A stretch of 64,000 bases of DNA from Candidatus Acetatifactor stercoripullorum (GTDB lineage: Bacteria; Bacillota; Clostridia; Lachnospirales; Lachnospiraceae). Below the pieces are notes generated by a model. That model was not told the origin of the DNA. It searched no databases and saw nothing but the letters and a program-made list of their open reading frames with translations. The position numbers and the translations under genes were made by a program. Location of the stretch: NCBI GenBank assembly GCA_019114005.1, contig DXGH01000050.1, positions 1-64,000 on the forward strand. The letters are read 5' to 3'. This document shows, in pieces, positions 17,655-26,281 of this stretch. The number at the start of each line of letters is the position of its first letter. Position 1 is the stretch's first letter.

Positions 17655-19544
17655 ATGAAAAGTCTTTTTCAACTAAAATATGATGAGAACGATTGCCTGG
17701 TGACTCTCCAGAATACTGAGGATAGCTATTGGATGAATTGGGCAGTGGGAGAAATTCCGTGGGGAACAGTGAAATTGCCGGAAGGAATTCAAGTACATAA
17801 GAGCCATTTGATAGAAGAAAACGGCTGTTTACAAGAAAGCTATATTTTTAAGAATGAAATGGGATTTCCGGTTTATTTTAGGGAAAGTGACCTGGGCGTT
17901 ATTCTCTCTCTGCCGGACAGCTATGTGGATTCCGATGAATGTATGCGCAGACATTGTCATACCCATATTTGGTGTGGAGAGGAAGCGTCCTGGATTAAAG
18001 CAGTAAGAATGAGTGGTATTGCACCTCATTTGGGCATGATTTTGCGAAGAGGCAGTCTGAAAGGTTATAGTGTCATGCGCGATTTTGAGAAGAGCAGCAA
18101 TGACCGGGGGAGCTTTTTACTTCATCCCGGCATTGATATGCTGCAGCCGGGTGAAGAATATGAACTGTGTTTTGAATGGTTCTGGTTTCAAAATCCGGAT
18201 GCTTTTCAGAAAATTCTGCTGGAGCAGAAAAACCTGCCCGTGGTATGTATGGAACAAAGTACTTACTTTGTGGGAGAGACAGCTTTGTTTCACATTAAGG
18301 GAAAAGGGAAAGCTGAAACGGTATCTGTTTCCTGTGAAGAAGAACAATTAGAATGGAAAATGCAAGAAGCAGAAGATAAGTATATCGTAACTGTAGAGAT
18401 GCGTATTTCTTCTATGGGAGAGAAGCATATAAACATAGAAGTGAATGGAATTCATACGAGGGCTTTGCTCTATGGATGTATGAAACTGGAGAGGCTGATA
18501 GAAAACAGATGTAACTTTATAGCTGCCCATCAGCAGGAAAATAAAGGTATTCTGGACGGTGGATATATCATTTATGACAGGGAAACAAAGAAACGTTTCT
18601 ATTCTTATTTGTATGATTATAACGGTGGCAGAGAGCGCCTGGCAATGGGGGCGCTGATTGCCCTGTGGCTGCAGGAAAAGTCAGATGTAAAGCTGGAAAG
18701 CAGTCTAAACAGATATATTGAATATGTTTACCGAGAGTTGTTCGACACAGAAACAGGTGACGTTTTCAATGATGCCGGCAGAAACATGGATTGGGATAGA
18801 TTATATAATTATCCATGGATGACTATCTTTCTCATGGAAGTTTATAAATGGAAAAAAGACAAGAAATACATCCTGGATGCATATAAGTCATTGGCGAGAT
18901 ATTACGAGAAGGATGGTAAGAAATTTTATGCAATCGGCATTCCGGCAACGGAGTTAATCAGCTGTCTGGAAAAAGAGAAGCTGTATGATGATGCAGAAAA
19001 GATAAAGACATTGTTTCTTGCGCATGCAGAGCATGTGAAAGAAACGGGATTGCAATTCCCTAAATCAGAGGTAAATTATGAACAGAGCATTGTTGCTCCG
19101 GCAGTCAGTATTTTGCTGCAGGCATATGAGTTAACCGAAAATAAAGAATTTTTAAGCGCTGCAGGGGAAATGATGGCAGTACTGAAATTATTCAATGGAC
19201 AACAGCCAGATTATCACCTCTTTGAAAATGCAATCCGACATTGGGACGGGTATTGGTTTGGTAAGCGCAGATGCTTTGGCGATACGTTTCCGCATTATTG
19301 GAGTGTGCTTACTGGAGAATGTTATGCGCGCTATAGCCAGACGGACGGGCAGGAGGAATATGCGCAGCTCGCAAAAGCATCTCTTCGCGGATGTTTGAAT
19401 CTGTTTAAAGAAGATGGCTGGGCATCCTGCGCAATGGTATATCCCGAAAGTATTAATGGTGTAAAAGCTCATTATTATGATCCATTTGCAAATGATCAGG
19501 ATTGGGCGCTGTATTATGCCTGGAAGATGAAAGCCTTTGTGTAA
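17655..19544 (+). CDS. Probable six-hairpin (alpha/alpha-toroid) glycosidase, family unassigned
   Basis: A 629-aa protein that I cannot assign to a named family. The first ~270 residues look beta-rich. Residues about 290-629 have the Trp/Tyr/Asp-rich helical pairs of an alpha/alpha-toroid (YSYLYDYNGGRERLAMGALIALWL, NYPWMTIFLMEVYKWKKD, HYWSVLTGECYARYSQTDG, FANDQDWALYYAWKMKAF). It resembles six-hairpin glycosidases and lyases. It follows GH31 by 14 nt and has an RBS (AGAGGAG), so it likely acts on the same oligosaccharide. Base use is somewhat more AT-rich than in the GH2 gene. Confidence 0.55.
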   Translation: MKSLFQLKYDENDCLVTLQNTEDSYWMNWAVGEIPWGTVKLPEGIQVHKSHLIEENGCLQESYIFKNEMGFPVYFRESDLGVILSLPDSYVDSDECMRRHCHTHIWCGEEASWIKAVRMSGIAPHLGMILRRGSLKGYSVMRDFEKSSNDRGSFLLHPGIDMLQPGEEYELCFEWFWFQNPDAFQKILLEQKNLPVVCMEQSTYFVGETALFHIKGKGKAETVSVSCEEEQLEWKMQEAEDKYIVTVEMRISSMGEKHINIEVNGIHTRALLYGCMKLERLIENRCNFIAAHQQENKGILDGGYIIYDRETKKRFYSYLYDYNGGRERLAMGALIALWLQEKSDVKLESSLNRYIEYVYRELFDTETGDVFNDAGRNMDWDRLYNYPWMTIFLMEVYKWKKDKKYILDAYKSLARYYEKDGKKFYAIGIPATELISCLEKEKLYDDAEKIKTLFLAHAEHVKETGLQFPKSEVNYEQSIVAPAVSILLQAYELTENKEFLSAAGEMMAVLKLFNGQQPDYHLFENAIRHWDGYWFGKRRCFGDTFPHYWSVLTGECYARYSQTDGQEEYAQLAKASLRGCLNLFKEDGWASCAMVYPESINGVKAHYYDPFANDQDWALYYAWKMKAFV

Positions 19545-19628
19545 GGATTCCGGAAGATACTATGACAGGATGGAACTAAGAGTTGGACATCCTCCTATGG
19601 CTGAGCTGGTATAACTTAGAGTATAATT

Positions 19629-21199
19629 ATCATTGGCAAGAATAAAGGGAAGAGATCGAAACCTCTTCCCAATCATACAGATTTATCTTATTGTTTAATT
19701 GTCGAGAAAAAACATAAGGAGTCTGTATGATGAGTTCAATAATAAAGGAAAACGGCGTAACATTCAAGGAGTTAGAGAAAAATATTTATGCATGGGTCTG
19801 CCAGATCGGAAGAGAGTTCACAAAAGAATTCCTGGAGCGGTATGACCGGATGCTGATGGAAGGCAGGGACAAGAAGAAGTACCGGAATAAGGGAGCCAGG
19901 CAGACAACGGTGAAAACCGTGTACGGGGAAGTAACCTATCAGAGAATCGTCTATGAAGTGACCGAGGAAGATGGAACCAGGCGCTTTGTATATCTGCTGG
20001 ATGAAACACTGGATCTGGATCATGTCGGCCTGATCTCAACGAACCTGTCGGAACTGCTGGTAAAAGGGATTACGGAACTGTCTTACAGGGAGTGCGCCTT
20101 ACAAGTCAGTGAGATGACAGGGCAGACTATTAGTGCAATGGGAGTATGGAACGTCATCCAGGCTTTAGGGGAAAAAGTCTGTGAGGAAGAAGCCGAGCTG
20201 ACAGAAGAATATAAGAGAGGGAATGTAAAGGGGAAAAAAGATGTTCCCGTTCTGTTTGAAGAAGCGGATGGAGTGTATATCAAACTGCAGGGGAAAAACA
20301 GAAAAAAGGAAAAACAGGATAAGGCAGAGATCAAGATCGGGATAGCTTATGATGGATGGAGAAAAACCGGTCCGGATCGGTATGCCCTGGAAAATAAAGT
20401 GGTAGTTGCCGGATTTGCCAAAGCAAAAGAATTCCAGGAATACCGAGAGGCAGTGATCGCGAAGGAGTTTAATCTGGATGAAGTAAGCCAAAGGATCTTA
20501 AATGCGGATGGGGCGTCATGGATCAAGAAAGTAAAAGATAAAAGTACATGCTTCCAGTTAGACCCATTCCATCGGAATAAAGCAGTAAAAGAAAAAATCC
20601 ATGAAGAAGCTGCACGGGATGCCATTTTGGAGCTTCTGAAAGAAGATATTGAAGAATTATTCCAGTATCTGGAGACCTACCGAAACAGTCTGAGCGATGA
20701 GGATGAGATTGAAGATGTAGAAGACCTGATCCATTATTATGAGAACAACCAAGAAGGACTTGTGCCTTACCAATCCCAGGGTCTGGAGCTGCCGGATCCG
20801 CCGGAGGGGTTGGAATACCGGAACATGGGGACAATGGAAAATCATGTGTGGAGTGTGATCGCGAAACGGATGAAACACGGGCACAGAAGTTGGAACCATC
20901 TGGCGAAGATACTGGCCAAAAAATGCAGCGGAAAGCTGCATGAAGTGACAGAACGTCTGAGAAAACCGGTATTTGAAGAAGAAAAAGTAGAAGAGTTATA
21001 CGGCGAGATCCTGATGTCAGCGAAGGCGCCAAAGAAAGACGGAAAGGGCTATCAATATCCAGCAATAGGGCATGTAGTTGGATTGGACGGAAAGATACAG
21101 GGGGAGAGAAAGCGACTGCTGTACATGGCTGGATATTAGAAACCAGAAAAAGGACTGTTTGAACAAAAAAGATAAATCGAAAAGAAAGTTGCCAACGAT
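19629..21199 (+). mobile_element. ISLre2-family insertion sequence (boundaries approximate)
   Basis: The transposase gene at 19727-21139 defines the element. Candidate ends are a short inverted repeat: ATCATTGGCAA at 19629-19639 and its near-complement TTGCCAACGAT at 21189-21199 (10 of 11). No target duplication was found by eye, so the true ends may lie somewhat further out. A GGGAAGAG/CTCTTCCC hairpin at about 19648-19672 stands before the transposase and may shield it from outside transcription. Confidence 0.6.
19727..21139 (+). CDS. ISLre2 family transposase
   Basis: A 470-aa, apparently intact transposase. The family pattern is visible: an N-terminal YKNKGARQTTVKTVYGEV-like segment (here KYRNKGARQTTVKTVYGEVTY), LDETLDLDHVGLISTN, a FEEADGVYIKLQG strand, then ILNADGASWIKKV...FQLDPFHRNKAV and TMENHVWSVIAKRMKHGHRSW near the C-terminus. 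Acidic residues in these blocks fit a DDE-type core. The ATG has AAGGAG 6 nt upstream. It separates the glycosidase locus from the ribosomal-protein operon. Confidence 0.93.
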   Translation: MMSSIIKENGVTFKELEKNIYAWVCQIGREFTKEFLERYDRMLMEGRDKKKYRNKGARQTTVKTVYGEVTYQRIVYEVTEEDGTRRFVYLLDETLDLDHVGLISTNLSELLVKGITELSYRECALQVSEMTGQTISAMGVWNVIQALGEKVCEEEAELTEEYKRGNVKGKKDVPVLFEEADGVYIKLQGKNRKKEKQDKAEIKIGIAYDGWRKTGPDRYALENKVVVAGFAKAKEFQEYREAVIAKEFNLDEVSQRILNADGASWIKKVKDKSTCFQLDPFHRNKAVKEKIHEEAARDAILELLKEDIEELFQYLETYRNSLSDEDEIEDVEDLIHYYENNQEGLVPYQSQGLELPDPPEGLEYRNMGTMENHVWSVIAKRMKHGHRSWNHLAKILAKKCSGKLHEVTERLRKPVFEEEKVEELYGEILMSAKAPKKDGKGYQYPAIGHVVGLDGKIQGERKRLLYMAGY

Positions 21200-21241
21200 T
21201 GCTTGACAGTAACGTGGTATAAAAAATATTCAGGAAAAAGC

Positions 21242-21270
21242 TTGAAAACTGGGAGTTTTTATGGTATCAT
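21242..21270 (+). promoter_or_regulatory. Sigma-A promoter of rpsF-ssb-rpsR
   Basis: TTGAAA (21242-21247), a 17-bp spacer and TATCAT (21265-21270) precede rpsF by about 73 nt. The leader between them contains CGCATCCATGATGCG, a small hairpin. Firmicute rpsF leaders often bind S6:S18, but I cannot confirm that motif here. Confidence 0.65.
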
Positions 21271-21342
21271 ATCATTTCGTGATACATTGATTCCTTGCTC
21301 GCATCCATGATGCGGGCCAGAGACCAAAAGGAGGTAACAAGC

Positions 21343-21633
21343 ATGAACAAGTATGAATTAGCCGTTGTTGTCAGCGCTAAGGCCGAAGATGATGAGAGAG
21401 CTGCAGTGATTGAAAAATGTAAGGCTCTGATCGAAAGATTCGGCGGCACCATTACAGAGGTGGATGAATGGGGTAAGAAGAGACTTGCTTACGAAATTCA
21501 GAAGATGAAAGAAGCTTTCTATTATTTCATCAGATTTGAGGCTGATAGCACCGCTCCGGCAGAGATTGAGAGCCGTGTCCGTATTATGGACAATGTTATC
21601 AGATATTTATGCGTTAGACAGGACGAGGCATAA
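21343..21633 (+). CDS. rpsF: 30S ribosomal protein S6
   Basis: A 96-aa small-subunit protein that binds 16S rRNA next to S18. The sequence begins MNKYELAVVVSAKAEDDER and contains WGKKRLAYEIQKMKEAFYYFI and the ending RIMDNVIRYLCVRQDEA, all typical of S6. ATG 21343 has AAGGAGG 8 nt before it, and an in-frame TTG at 21295 is upstream of any binding site. It leads the conserved rpsF-ssb-rpsR operon. Confidence 0.97.
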   Translation: MNKYELAVVVSAKAEDDERAAVIEKCKALIERFGGTITEVDEWGKKRLAYEIQKMKEAFYYFIRFEADSTAPAEIESRVRIMDNVIRYLCVRQDEA

Positions 21634-21654
21634 ACAGAAAGCGAGAAGTTGATT

Positions 21655-22122
21655 ATGAATAAAGTAATTCTTATGGGACGTTTAACAAGGGACCCTGAGG
21701 TGAGATACTCACAGGGGGCAAGCCAGACCGCAGTAGCGCGCTTTTCCATAGCGGTTGACAGAAGATTCAAGCGAGAGGGAGAGCCCGACGCAGATTTCTT
21801 TAACTGTACCGCATTCGGCAGACAGGCAGAGTTTATTGAGCGTTATCTGCACAAGGGAACCAAGGTGGTAGTCTGTGGGAGAATCCAGAACGACAATTAT
21901 ACCAACAGGGACGGCCAGATGGTTTATAGTGTCCGTGTCATGGTGGATGAGATTGAGTTTGCTGAGAGCAAAAATGCTTCTGCAGGAAACGAAGGCGGAT
22001 TCAACAATGGCGGCTTTAACGGAGGTTACTCAGGCGGTAATGCTGCTCCGGCTCCGTCCGGCGCAAGCGACGGCTTCATGAATATCCCTGACGGCATTGA
22101 CGAAGAATTACCGTTCAACTAA
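21655..22122 (+). CDS. ssb: Single-stranded DNA-binding protein
   Basis: A 155-aa SSB that coats single-stranded DNA in replication and repair. The OB fold begins MNKVILMGRLTRDPEVRYSQG and includes FFNCTAFGRQAEFIERYLHKG. A Gly/Asn-rich linker follows residue ~115, and the acidic, hydrophobic tail ends DGIDEELPFN, the partner-docking tip. It lies 21 nt after rpsF and 27 nt before rpsR. Confidence 0.97.
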   Translation: MNKVILMGRLTRDPEVRYSQGASQTAVARFSIAVDRRFKREGEPDADFFNCTAFGRQAEFIERYLHKGTKVVVCGRIQNDNYTNRDGQMVYSVRVMVDEIEFAESKNASAGNEGGFNNGGFNGGYSGGNAAPAPSGASDGFMNIPDGIDEELPFN

Positions 22123-22149
22123 GATTTGATTGAGACAGGAGGTACTGAC

Positions 22150-22413
22150 ATGGCTTACAATAAAGCAGAGAAATCCGATGCTCCGGTAAGGAAAAAGAGC
22201 GGCGTTCGCAGAAGAAAGAAAGTTTGCGTATTCTGCGGCAAGGATAATGTGATTGATTACAAGGATACAAACAAGCTGAAAAGATATGTGTCCGAGAGAG
22301 GAAAGATTCTTCCCCGCCGTATTACCGGCAACTGTGCAAAGCATCAGAGAGCGCTGACCGTAGCGATTAAGAGAGCGCGTCACGTTGCATTGATGCCTTA
22401 CGTTCAGGACTAA
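22150..22413 (+). CDS. rpsR: 30S ribosomal protein S18
   Basis: An 87-aa small-subunit protein. The basic N-terminal arm is followed by [41 protein letters not shown], including a Cys-x2-Cys often seen in one S18 form, and the ending [13 protein letters not shown] 22150 has AGGAGG upstream. It closes the rpsF operon before the terminator at 22434. Confidence 0.97.
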   Translation: MAYNKAEKSDAPVRKKSGVRRRKKVCVFCGKDNVIDYKDTNKLKRYVSERGKILPRRITGNCAKHQRALTVAIKRARHVALMPYVQD

Positions 22414-22433
22414 TTCCATAATGCAGCATCAGG

Positions 22434-22463
22434 ACCGGCTTCCGAAATGGGAGCCGGTTTTTT
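22434..22463 (+). terminator. Terminator of rpsF-ssb-rpsR
   Basis: A stem ACCGGCT / AGCCGGT (22434-22440 and 22452-22458) ends in a run of six T residues, 20 nt after the rpsR stop. Confidence 0.9.
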
Positions 22464-22530
22464 AACAGTATGACGGGTATGCCTGGATGGTTTTTGAAAT
22501 GGTTTGCGCATTGGTAAAGGAGGGACGGCT

Positions 22531-23241
22531 GTGCTTAGGATCGGTGTCTGCGATGATGAACAGGATACGCTGAGAAATAATTGTGAAATAGTACAGGACT
22601 TTTTGAGAAAAAGAGGCATCAATGGAGACATTGCCGCCTGCAGCTCAGGACAGGAGCTGCTGTGGGAGGCTGAGCAGCATGGAGACTTCCAGATTATTTT
22701 ACTGGACATAGAAATGGACGGCTTTAACGGTGTGGAAACGGCCAAAAAGCTCAGAGAGAGGGATTACTATACCGTGCTCATTTTTATATCCGCCCATGAC
22801 CAGTATTGTAAAGCATTGATGAATGTAAAGCCCTTTGCGTTTTTGGACAAGCCTGTGGACCAGAAACAACTATTTCAGGTATTGGACCGGGTCATGGAAC
22901 AGGAAATTGCCCAAAGCGAAAACTTTTGCTTTACATCGGGCAAGGTTCGGTATCAGGTGGATATCAAATCGATTCTTTACTTTGAAAGCAGTCTTCGGAA
23001 AATCCTTTTGGCAGGCAGGGGAAAAAGCTACTGGTTTTACGGACGGATGGACGAGGTGGAGGCCAGAATTTCTGCAAGCGGGCATAAGTTTCTGCGCATA
23101 CATAAATCTTATCTGGTTAATGTCCGGTACATCGAAAGCTATCATTATACCTCCATTACCATGCAGAATGGGAAACAGCTTAATATCAGCAAGGCCAGGC
23201 TTGACAGCATAAGAGAGTATTATAGGAATCAGCTGCTGTGA
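22531..23241 (+). CDS. LytTR-type response regulator (AgrA-like)
   Basis: A 236-aa regulator. The receiver domain starts MLRIGVCDDEQDTL, carries the phosphoacceptor Asp59 in ILLDIEMDGFNGVETAKKL and ends at FLDKPVDQKQL. The C-terminal LytTR DNA-binding domain reads ILYFESSLRKILLAG, FLRIHKSYLVNVRYIESY and QLNISKARLDSIREYY. The GTG at 22531 follows GGAGGG closely. A TTG at 22504 would add residues without a binding site. It forms a pair with the histidine kinase 38 nt downstream, typical of peptide-sensing systems. Confidence 0.93.
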   Translation: MLRIGVCDDEQDTLRNNCEIVQDFLRKRGINGDIAACSSGQELLWEAEQHGDFQIILLDIEMDGFNGVETAKKLRERDYYTVLIFISAHDQYCKALMNVKPFAFLDKPVDQKQLFQVLDRVMEQEIAQSENFCFTSGKVRYQVDIKSILYFESSLRKILLAGRGKSYWFYGRMDEVEARISASGHKFLRIHKSYLVNVRYIESYHYTSITMQNGKQLNISKARLDSIREYYRNQLL

Positions 23242-23279
23242 GAAGCAGGCGGATACCAGAAGATCGGGGGTAGAGGCTT

Positions 23280-24557
23280 ATGGAAATGGCGTCACTGCTT
23301 TTTCTTGAAATTTTTACTACCATTGTATATAAGTTAAGCTGTGATAAGCTTTTGGAAAAGCGAAAGATGAGCTGTGTAAAGCAGACATTGGTCTGGTGCG
23401 CTTTCTTTTGTCTTTGCAACGGTCTTACCTATGGCGGGGGTCTGCCCCCGGCGGTAAATGGGCTTATATTTATGGCAACGCTTTTGGCGGCGCTGGAGCT
23501 GCTCTATCAGGCATCCCACAGGCAAAAGCTGCTTCTTACGGCAGTATTTTATCTGCTGGGAGTAGGGGCGGAGGGAATCGCCTTCGCTGTGACAGCGTTA
23601 CTTCTGCCCGAAAATGGCAGTGCAATGACATCCCTTTTGGTGTCAAAGCTGTTGTGGTTTGCGGCGGTAAGGGCAGTGCCTTTCCTCTGGAAAGGCTCAA
23701 GGGCTGCAGAACAGGTCAGTATGGCAGACTGGCTGGAAACCCTGATGATTCCCCTGTTCAGTGCAGTGATTGCAGTGTCTGTACTGGGAGAAGGAACAGA
23801 ATATGGAAAGTGGGCTTATCTGCTTTCTATGATGCTATTGGTGGGAATCAATTTGCTTTCCTTTCTTTTGTATGAGAGAGTGCGGGAAAATTCGGGCAGG
23901 CAGGCCAGAATGGATTATCTGGAAAAGACGGTAGAGCAGTATTTGAGCATGTCAAAGGAGATGGGAAGCTATTATGAGGAGCTGCGGTATTTCAAGCATG
24001 ATCTGAAGCAGCGCTATCTTTTGGAGCAGACATATCTGGAAGAGAAAAATTACGGGAAGCTGCAGGAGAGCTATCAGGAAAGCCTGCAGATTTTAAATCA
24101 GGAAAAGCTGCTTTCAAGAACGGGGAATCCTTATATAGATAATATAGTAAACTATAAGGCTCTTTTGGCCCGAAAGGAAAATGTGAAGATGGAGGCAGAA
24201 ATGTCTGTTGCCAGTGACGCAGCGTTTTCAGAGGCGGATGTATGCTTTCTTTTGGGAAATCTGATTGACAATGCCATTGAAGCGGCTGTAAAATCTCAGG
24301 ATAAATCTGTGAGAATTTGTGTAAGGATGAAGGACGGCAATTTGTTCATAGACATAGAAAATACAAAAGAACCTTTAAGGAACGAGACGGCGGAGAAAAA
24401 GAGGACGCCGACTACCAAAGATAATCCTCGAGAGCATGGCATGGGACTTGCAATTATTCACAATATTGTAGAGAAATATCACGGAGAGCTGCAGATAAGG
24501 GAAGAAGAGCAGCGTTTTCGGGTTCAGATATGGCTTTTTGACATAGAGACGGCATAA
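23280..24557 (+). CDS. GHKL-domain sensor histidine kinase (AgrC-like)
   Basis: A 425-aa membrane kinase. Residues 1-205 hold about six hydrophobic helices as the sensor. The phosphoacceptor lies in YFKHDLKQRYLLEQTYLEE near residue 240. The ATPase domain shows LLGNLIDNAIEAAVKS (N box), and DNPREHGMGLAIIHNIVEKYHGEL (G box). It pairs with the LytTR regulator upstream. No pro-peptide or AgrB-like processing gene is visible next to it, so the signal is unknown. Confidence 0.92.
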   Translation: MEMASLLFLEIFTTIVYKLSCDKLLEKRKMSCVKQTLVWCAFFCLCNGLTYGGGLPPAVNGLIFMATLLAALELLYQASHRQKLLLTAVFYLLGVGAEGIAFAVTALLLPENGSAMTSLLVSKLLWFAAVRAVPFLWKGSRAAEQVSMADWLETLMIPLFSAVIAVSVLGEGTEYGKWAYLLSMMLLVGINLLSFLLYERVRENSGRQARMDYLEKTVEQYLSMSKEMGSYYEELRYFKHDLKQRYLLEQTYLEEKNYGKLQESYQESLQILNQEKLLSRTGNPYIDNIVNYKALLARKENVKMEAEMSVASDAAFSEADVCFLLGNLIDNAIEAAVKSQDKSVRICVRMKDGNLFIDIENTKEPLRNETAEKKRTPTTKDNPREHGMGLAIIHNIVEKYHGELQIREEEQRFRVQIWLFDIETA

Positions 24558-24672
24558 GTCAAGGGAAACCAAAAGTGACAAGGAAACAGTCTTTTTCTTA
24601 CAAAAAGGGAAAACAGGCGTCCTTTTTGTGATAAGATTTCTGTATCTACAGAGATAAGAAGGAGAGGGAAAA

Positions 24673-25278
24673 ATGTTGTTACCATTTCATTATAAGGTTT
24701 ACGAGAGCGCGCCCCTTGCAACCTTTGTGAATATTTTTTTGAAAATCATAGGAGCAGCGCTTTTAGTGGCGGGGATTCCCCTGTTATTTGAGGCGGATGG
24801 GCCTATCGCCATTGTGCTGGTGGCTGTGGGTGTGTGTTTTCTGATTTTGGGAAATGTGCTGGGAAATGTACTTGCCAGAAGAAAGGTAAAAAAGCTGTAC
24901 GGGAAGGATGGAAGCAAGCTGAAAAAGCTGATACCCATGAAGGAGACGGTGACAGAGGAAAATGGTGTGAAAACGACCAAGACTGTTCCGGATATTGTGG
25001 AGGGGATGTTGAATCCGCCGGCAAAAATTACGATCTGCCGGGATAAGGGGCATTATGCAATGGCAGTGAAGATTGAATATTTTGTGAATCAGAAGCCGGT
25101 GGGCAAGCTTCGTATGAGAGAGACGGCCACGATACAAACCATGCAGGCGGTGAATACGGTCAGCGCGGTGCTGGGATCCGGAGATCTGGGAAAGCAGCTG
25201 GAATTTGTGGTGCGCCCAGGTGAGGAGGTTATCATTCATTATTCTGCCTACACCTTTATGGACATTGAAAGACACTAA
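24673..25278 (+). CDS. Membrane protein of unknown function next to a LytTR/GHKL system
   Basis: A 201-aa protein that I do not recognise. Residues about 15-75 form two hydrophobic helices (FVNIFLKIIGAALLVAGIPLLF, IAIVLVAVGVCFLILGNVLGNVLA). The rest is a soluble domain of charged helix and beta strands, ending HYSAYTFMDIERH. AGAAGGAGAG precedes the ATG. It lies 115 nt after the kinase with its own AT-rich upstream region, so it may be a target of the regulator. That is inference from position. Confidence 0.7.
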   Translation: MLLPFHYKVYESAPLATFVNIFLKIIGAALLVAGIPLLFEADGPIAIVLVAVGVCFLILGNVLGNVLARRKVKKLYGKDGSKLKKLIPMKETVTEENGVKTTKTVPDIVEGMLNPPAKITICRDKGHYAMAVKIEYFVNQKPVGKLRMRETATIQTMQAVNTVSAVLGSGDLGKQLEFVVRPGEEVIIHYSAYTFMDIERH

Positions 25279-25310
25279 AAGGGAACGCAGAATATTACTG
25301 CGGTCGGCAC

Positions 25311-25385
25311 AGTATTTCAGAATAAAAAACAGCCTGACAGGAAACGGAGGATTTCCTGTCAGGCTGTTTTTTATTCTGAAATACT
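25311..25385. terminator. Bidirectional terminator in a 34-bp perfect palindrome
   Basis: Two exactly complementary 34-nt arms (25311-25344 and 25352-25385) enclose a 7-nt loop CGGAGGA. The GC-rich inner part CAGCCTGACAGGAAA is followed by TTTTTTA on both strands. It stops the membrane-protein gene on the plus strand and could stop minus-strand transcripts too. Confidence 0.9.
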
Positions 25386-25468
25386 ATTTAATTGCAGTCC
25401 GTTGATTTATATGCTATGCTAATTAAGCACACAATTTTAAAATAGTGCGTGCAGAAAGTTGGTGCATC

Positions 25469-26074
25469 TTGAATAAGATAGAAATTGTTCAAAATATAAT
25501 TCAAAAATCAGGAGGAATTGCAAAAACTTCTGATTTTATTTTGGCAGGGCTTAAAAATTATGATGTGGCAAAACTTTGTAAGGAAGGAGTTATAGAACGT
25601 ATAAGACATGGTTATTATCAACTTCCAAAAAGTAAAGATATAACCGATGAACAACTAATTGCAACACTGCTTCCACAGGGGGTTATTTGTGTCGAATCTG
25701 CATTGTTTCATTATGGCTATAGTGACTTTGCTCCCCGTGAATGGTCCATTGCAATCCCTCGATCTATGTCAAGAACAGTAAGGCGGATGCAGGAAATTTC
25801 AATGAAAGCTTATTATATTCAAAAAGAATATATGGAACTTGGAAAAACAGTTGAAAATTTTAATGGCGTAGCTCTTCCGGTATATGACAGAGAACGCACC
25901 ATATGCGACTGTTTTAAATATCGCACAAAGCTAGACAATGAGCTGTTTAATAAAGCGCTTAACGCTTATGCCTCTGATGAAAAGAAGAATTTAAGCAACC
26001 TTTCAAAGTATGCAAAAAGAATGCGGCTGTATGCAAAAGTCATGAATGTAATGGAGGTGTTGTTAAATGGTTGA
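25469..26074 (+). CDS. AbiEi-type antitoxin / transcriptional regulator (orphan)
   Basis: About 201 aa of the AbiEi antitoxin family. The N-terminal winged helix (IVQNIIQKSGGIAKTSDFILAGLKNYDVAKLCKEGVIERIRHGYY) and the C-terminal domain (ICVESALFHYGYSDFAPREWSIAIPR, YDRERTICDCFKYR) match the type IV system in which AbiEi represses and neutralises the AbiEii nucleotidyltransferase. The start is uncertain: TTG 25469 (MNKIEIVQ) looks more family-like than GTG 25445. The expected AbiEii gene follows but is only a 41-codon remnant. Confidence 0.85.
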   Translation: MNKIEIVQNIIQKSGGIAKTSDFILAGLKNYDVAKLCKEGVIERIRHGYYQLPKSKDITDEQLIATLLPQGVICVESALFHYGYSDFAPREWSIAIPRSMSRTVRRMQEISMKAYYIQKEYMELGKTVENFNGVALPVYDRERTICDCFKYRTKLDNELFNKALNAYASDEKKNLSNLSKYAKRMRLYAKVMNVMEVLLNG

Positions 26075-26192
26075 TATGGGAGCATCCGTGCTAAAAACAA
26101 TAAAAACCTTTTTGACAAAACCGTTTATGGCAGTAGTAAATGAAAAAGAGTTTGTTGGGAAATGGTCTGCTATTAACAGCGAGTGGATGTAA
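26067..26192 (+). pseudogene. Remnant of the AbiEii toxin gene
   Basis: The ATG at 26067 overlaps the AbiEi stop by 8 nt, as in intact AbiE operons. The frame reads MVDMGASVLKTIK, like the start of AbiEii proteins, but stops after 41 codons at 26192. AbiEii proteins are usually about 300 aa and carry nucleotidyltransferase motifs, none of which are found downstream. The toxin is therefore lost. Confidence 0.6.
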
Positions 26193-26281
26193 AGAAAGTG
26201 CAGGAGAAGTATTGTCTTTTTAGCGACCATACATCTTTTTCCCCGGATACGGTACAATAAATACAAATAAAAGCAAAAAAG

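Noticed and set aside
19545-19726. A gene between the glycosidase locus and the transposase
   Set aside because: No frame of useful length with a ribosome site. The stretch holds a hairpin and the probable left end of the insertion sequence.
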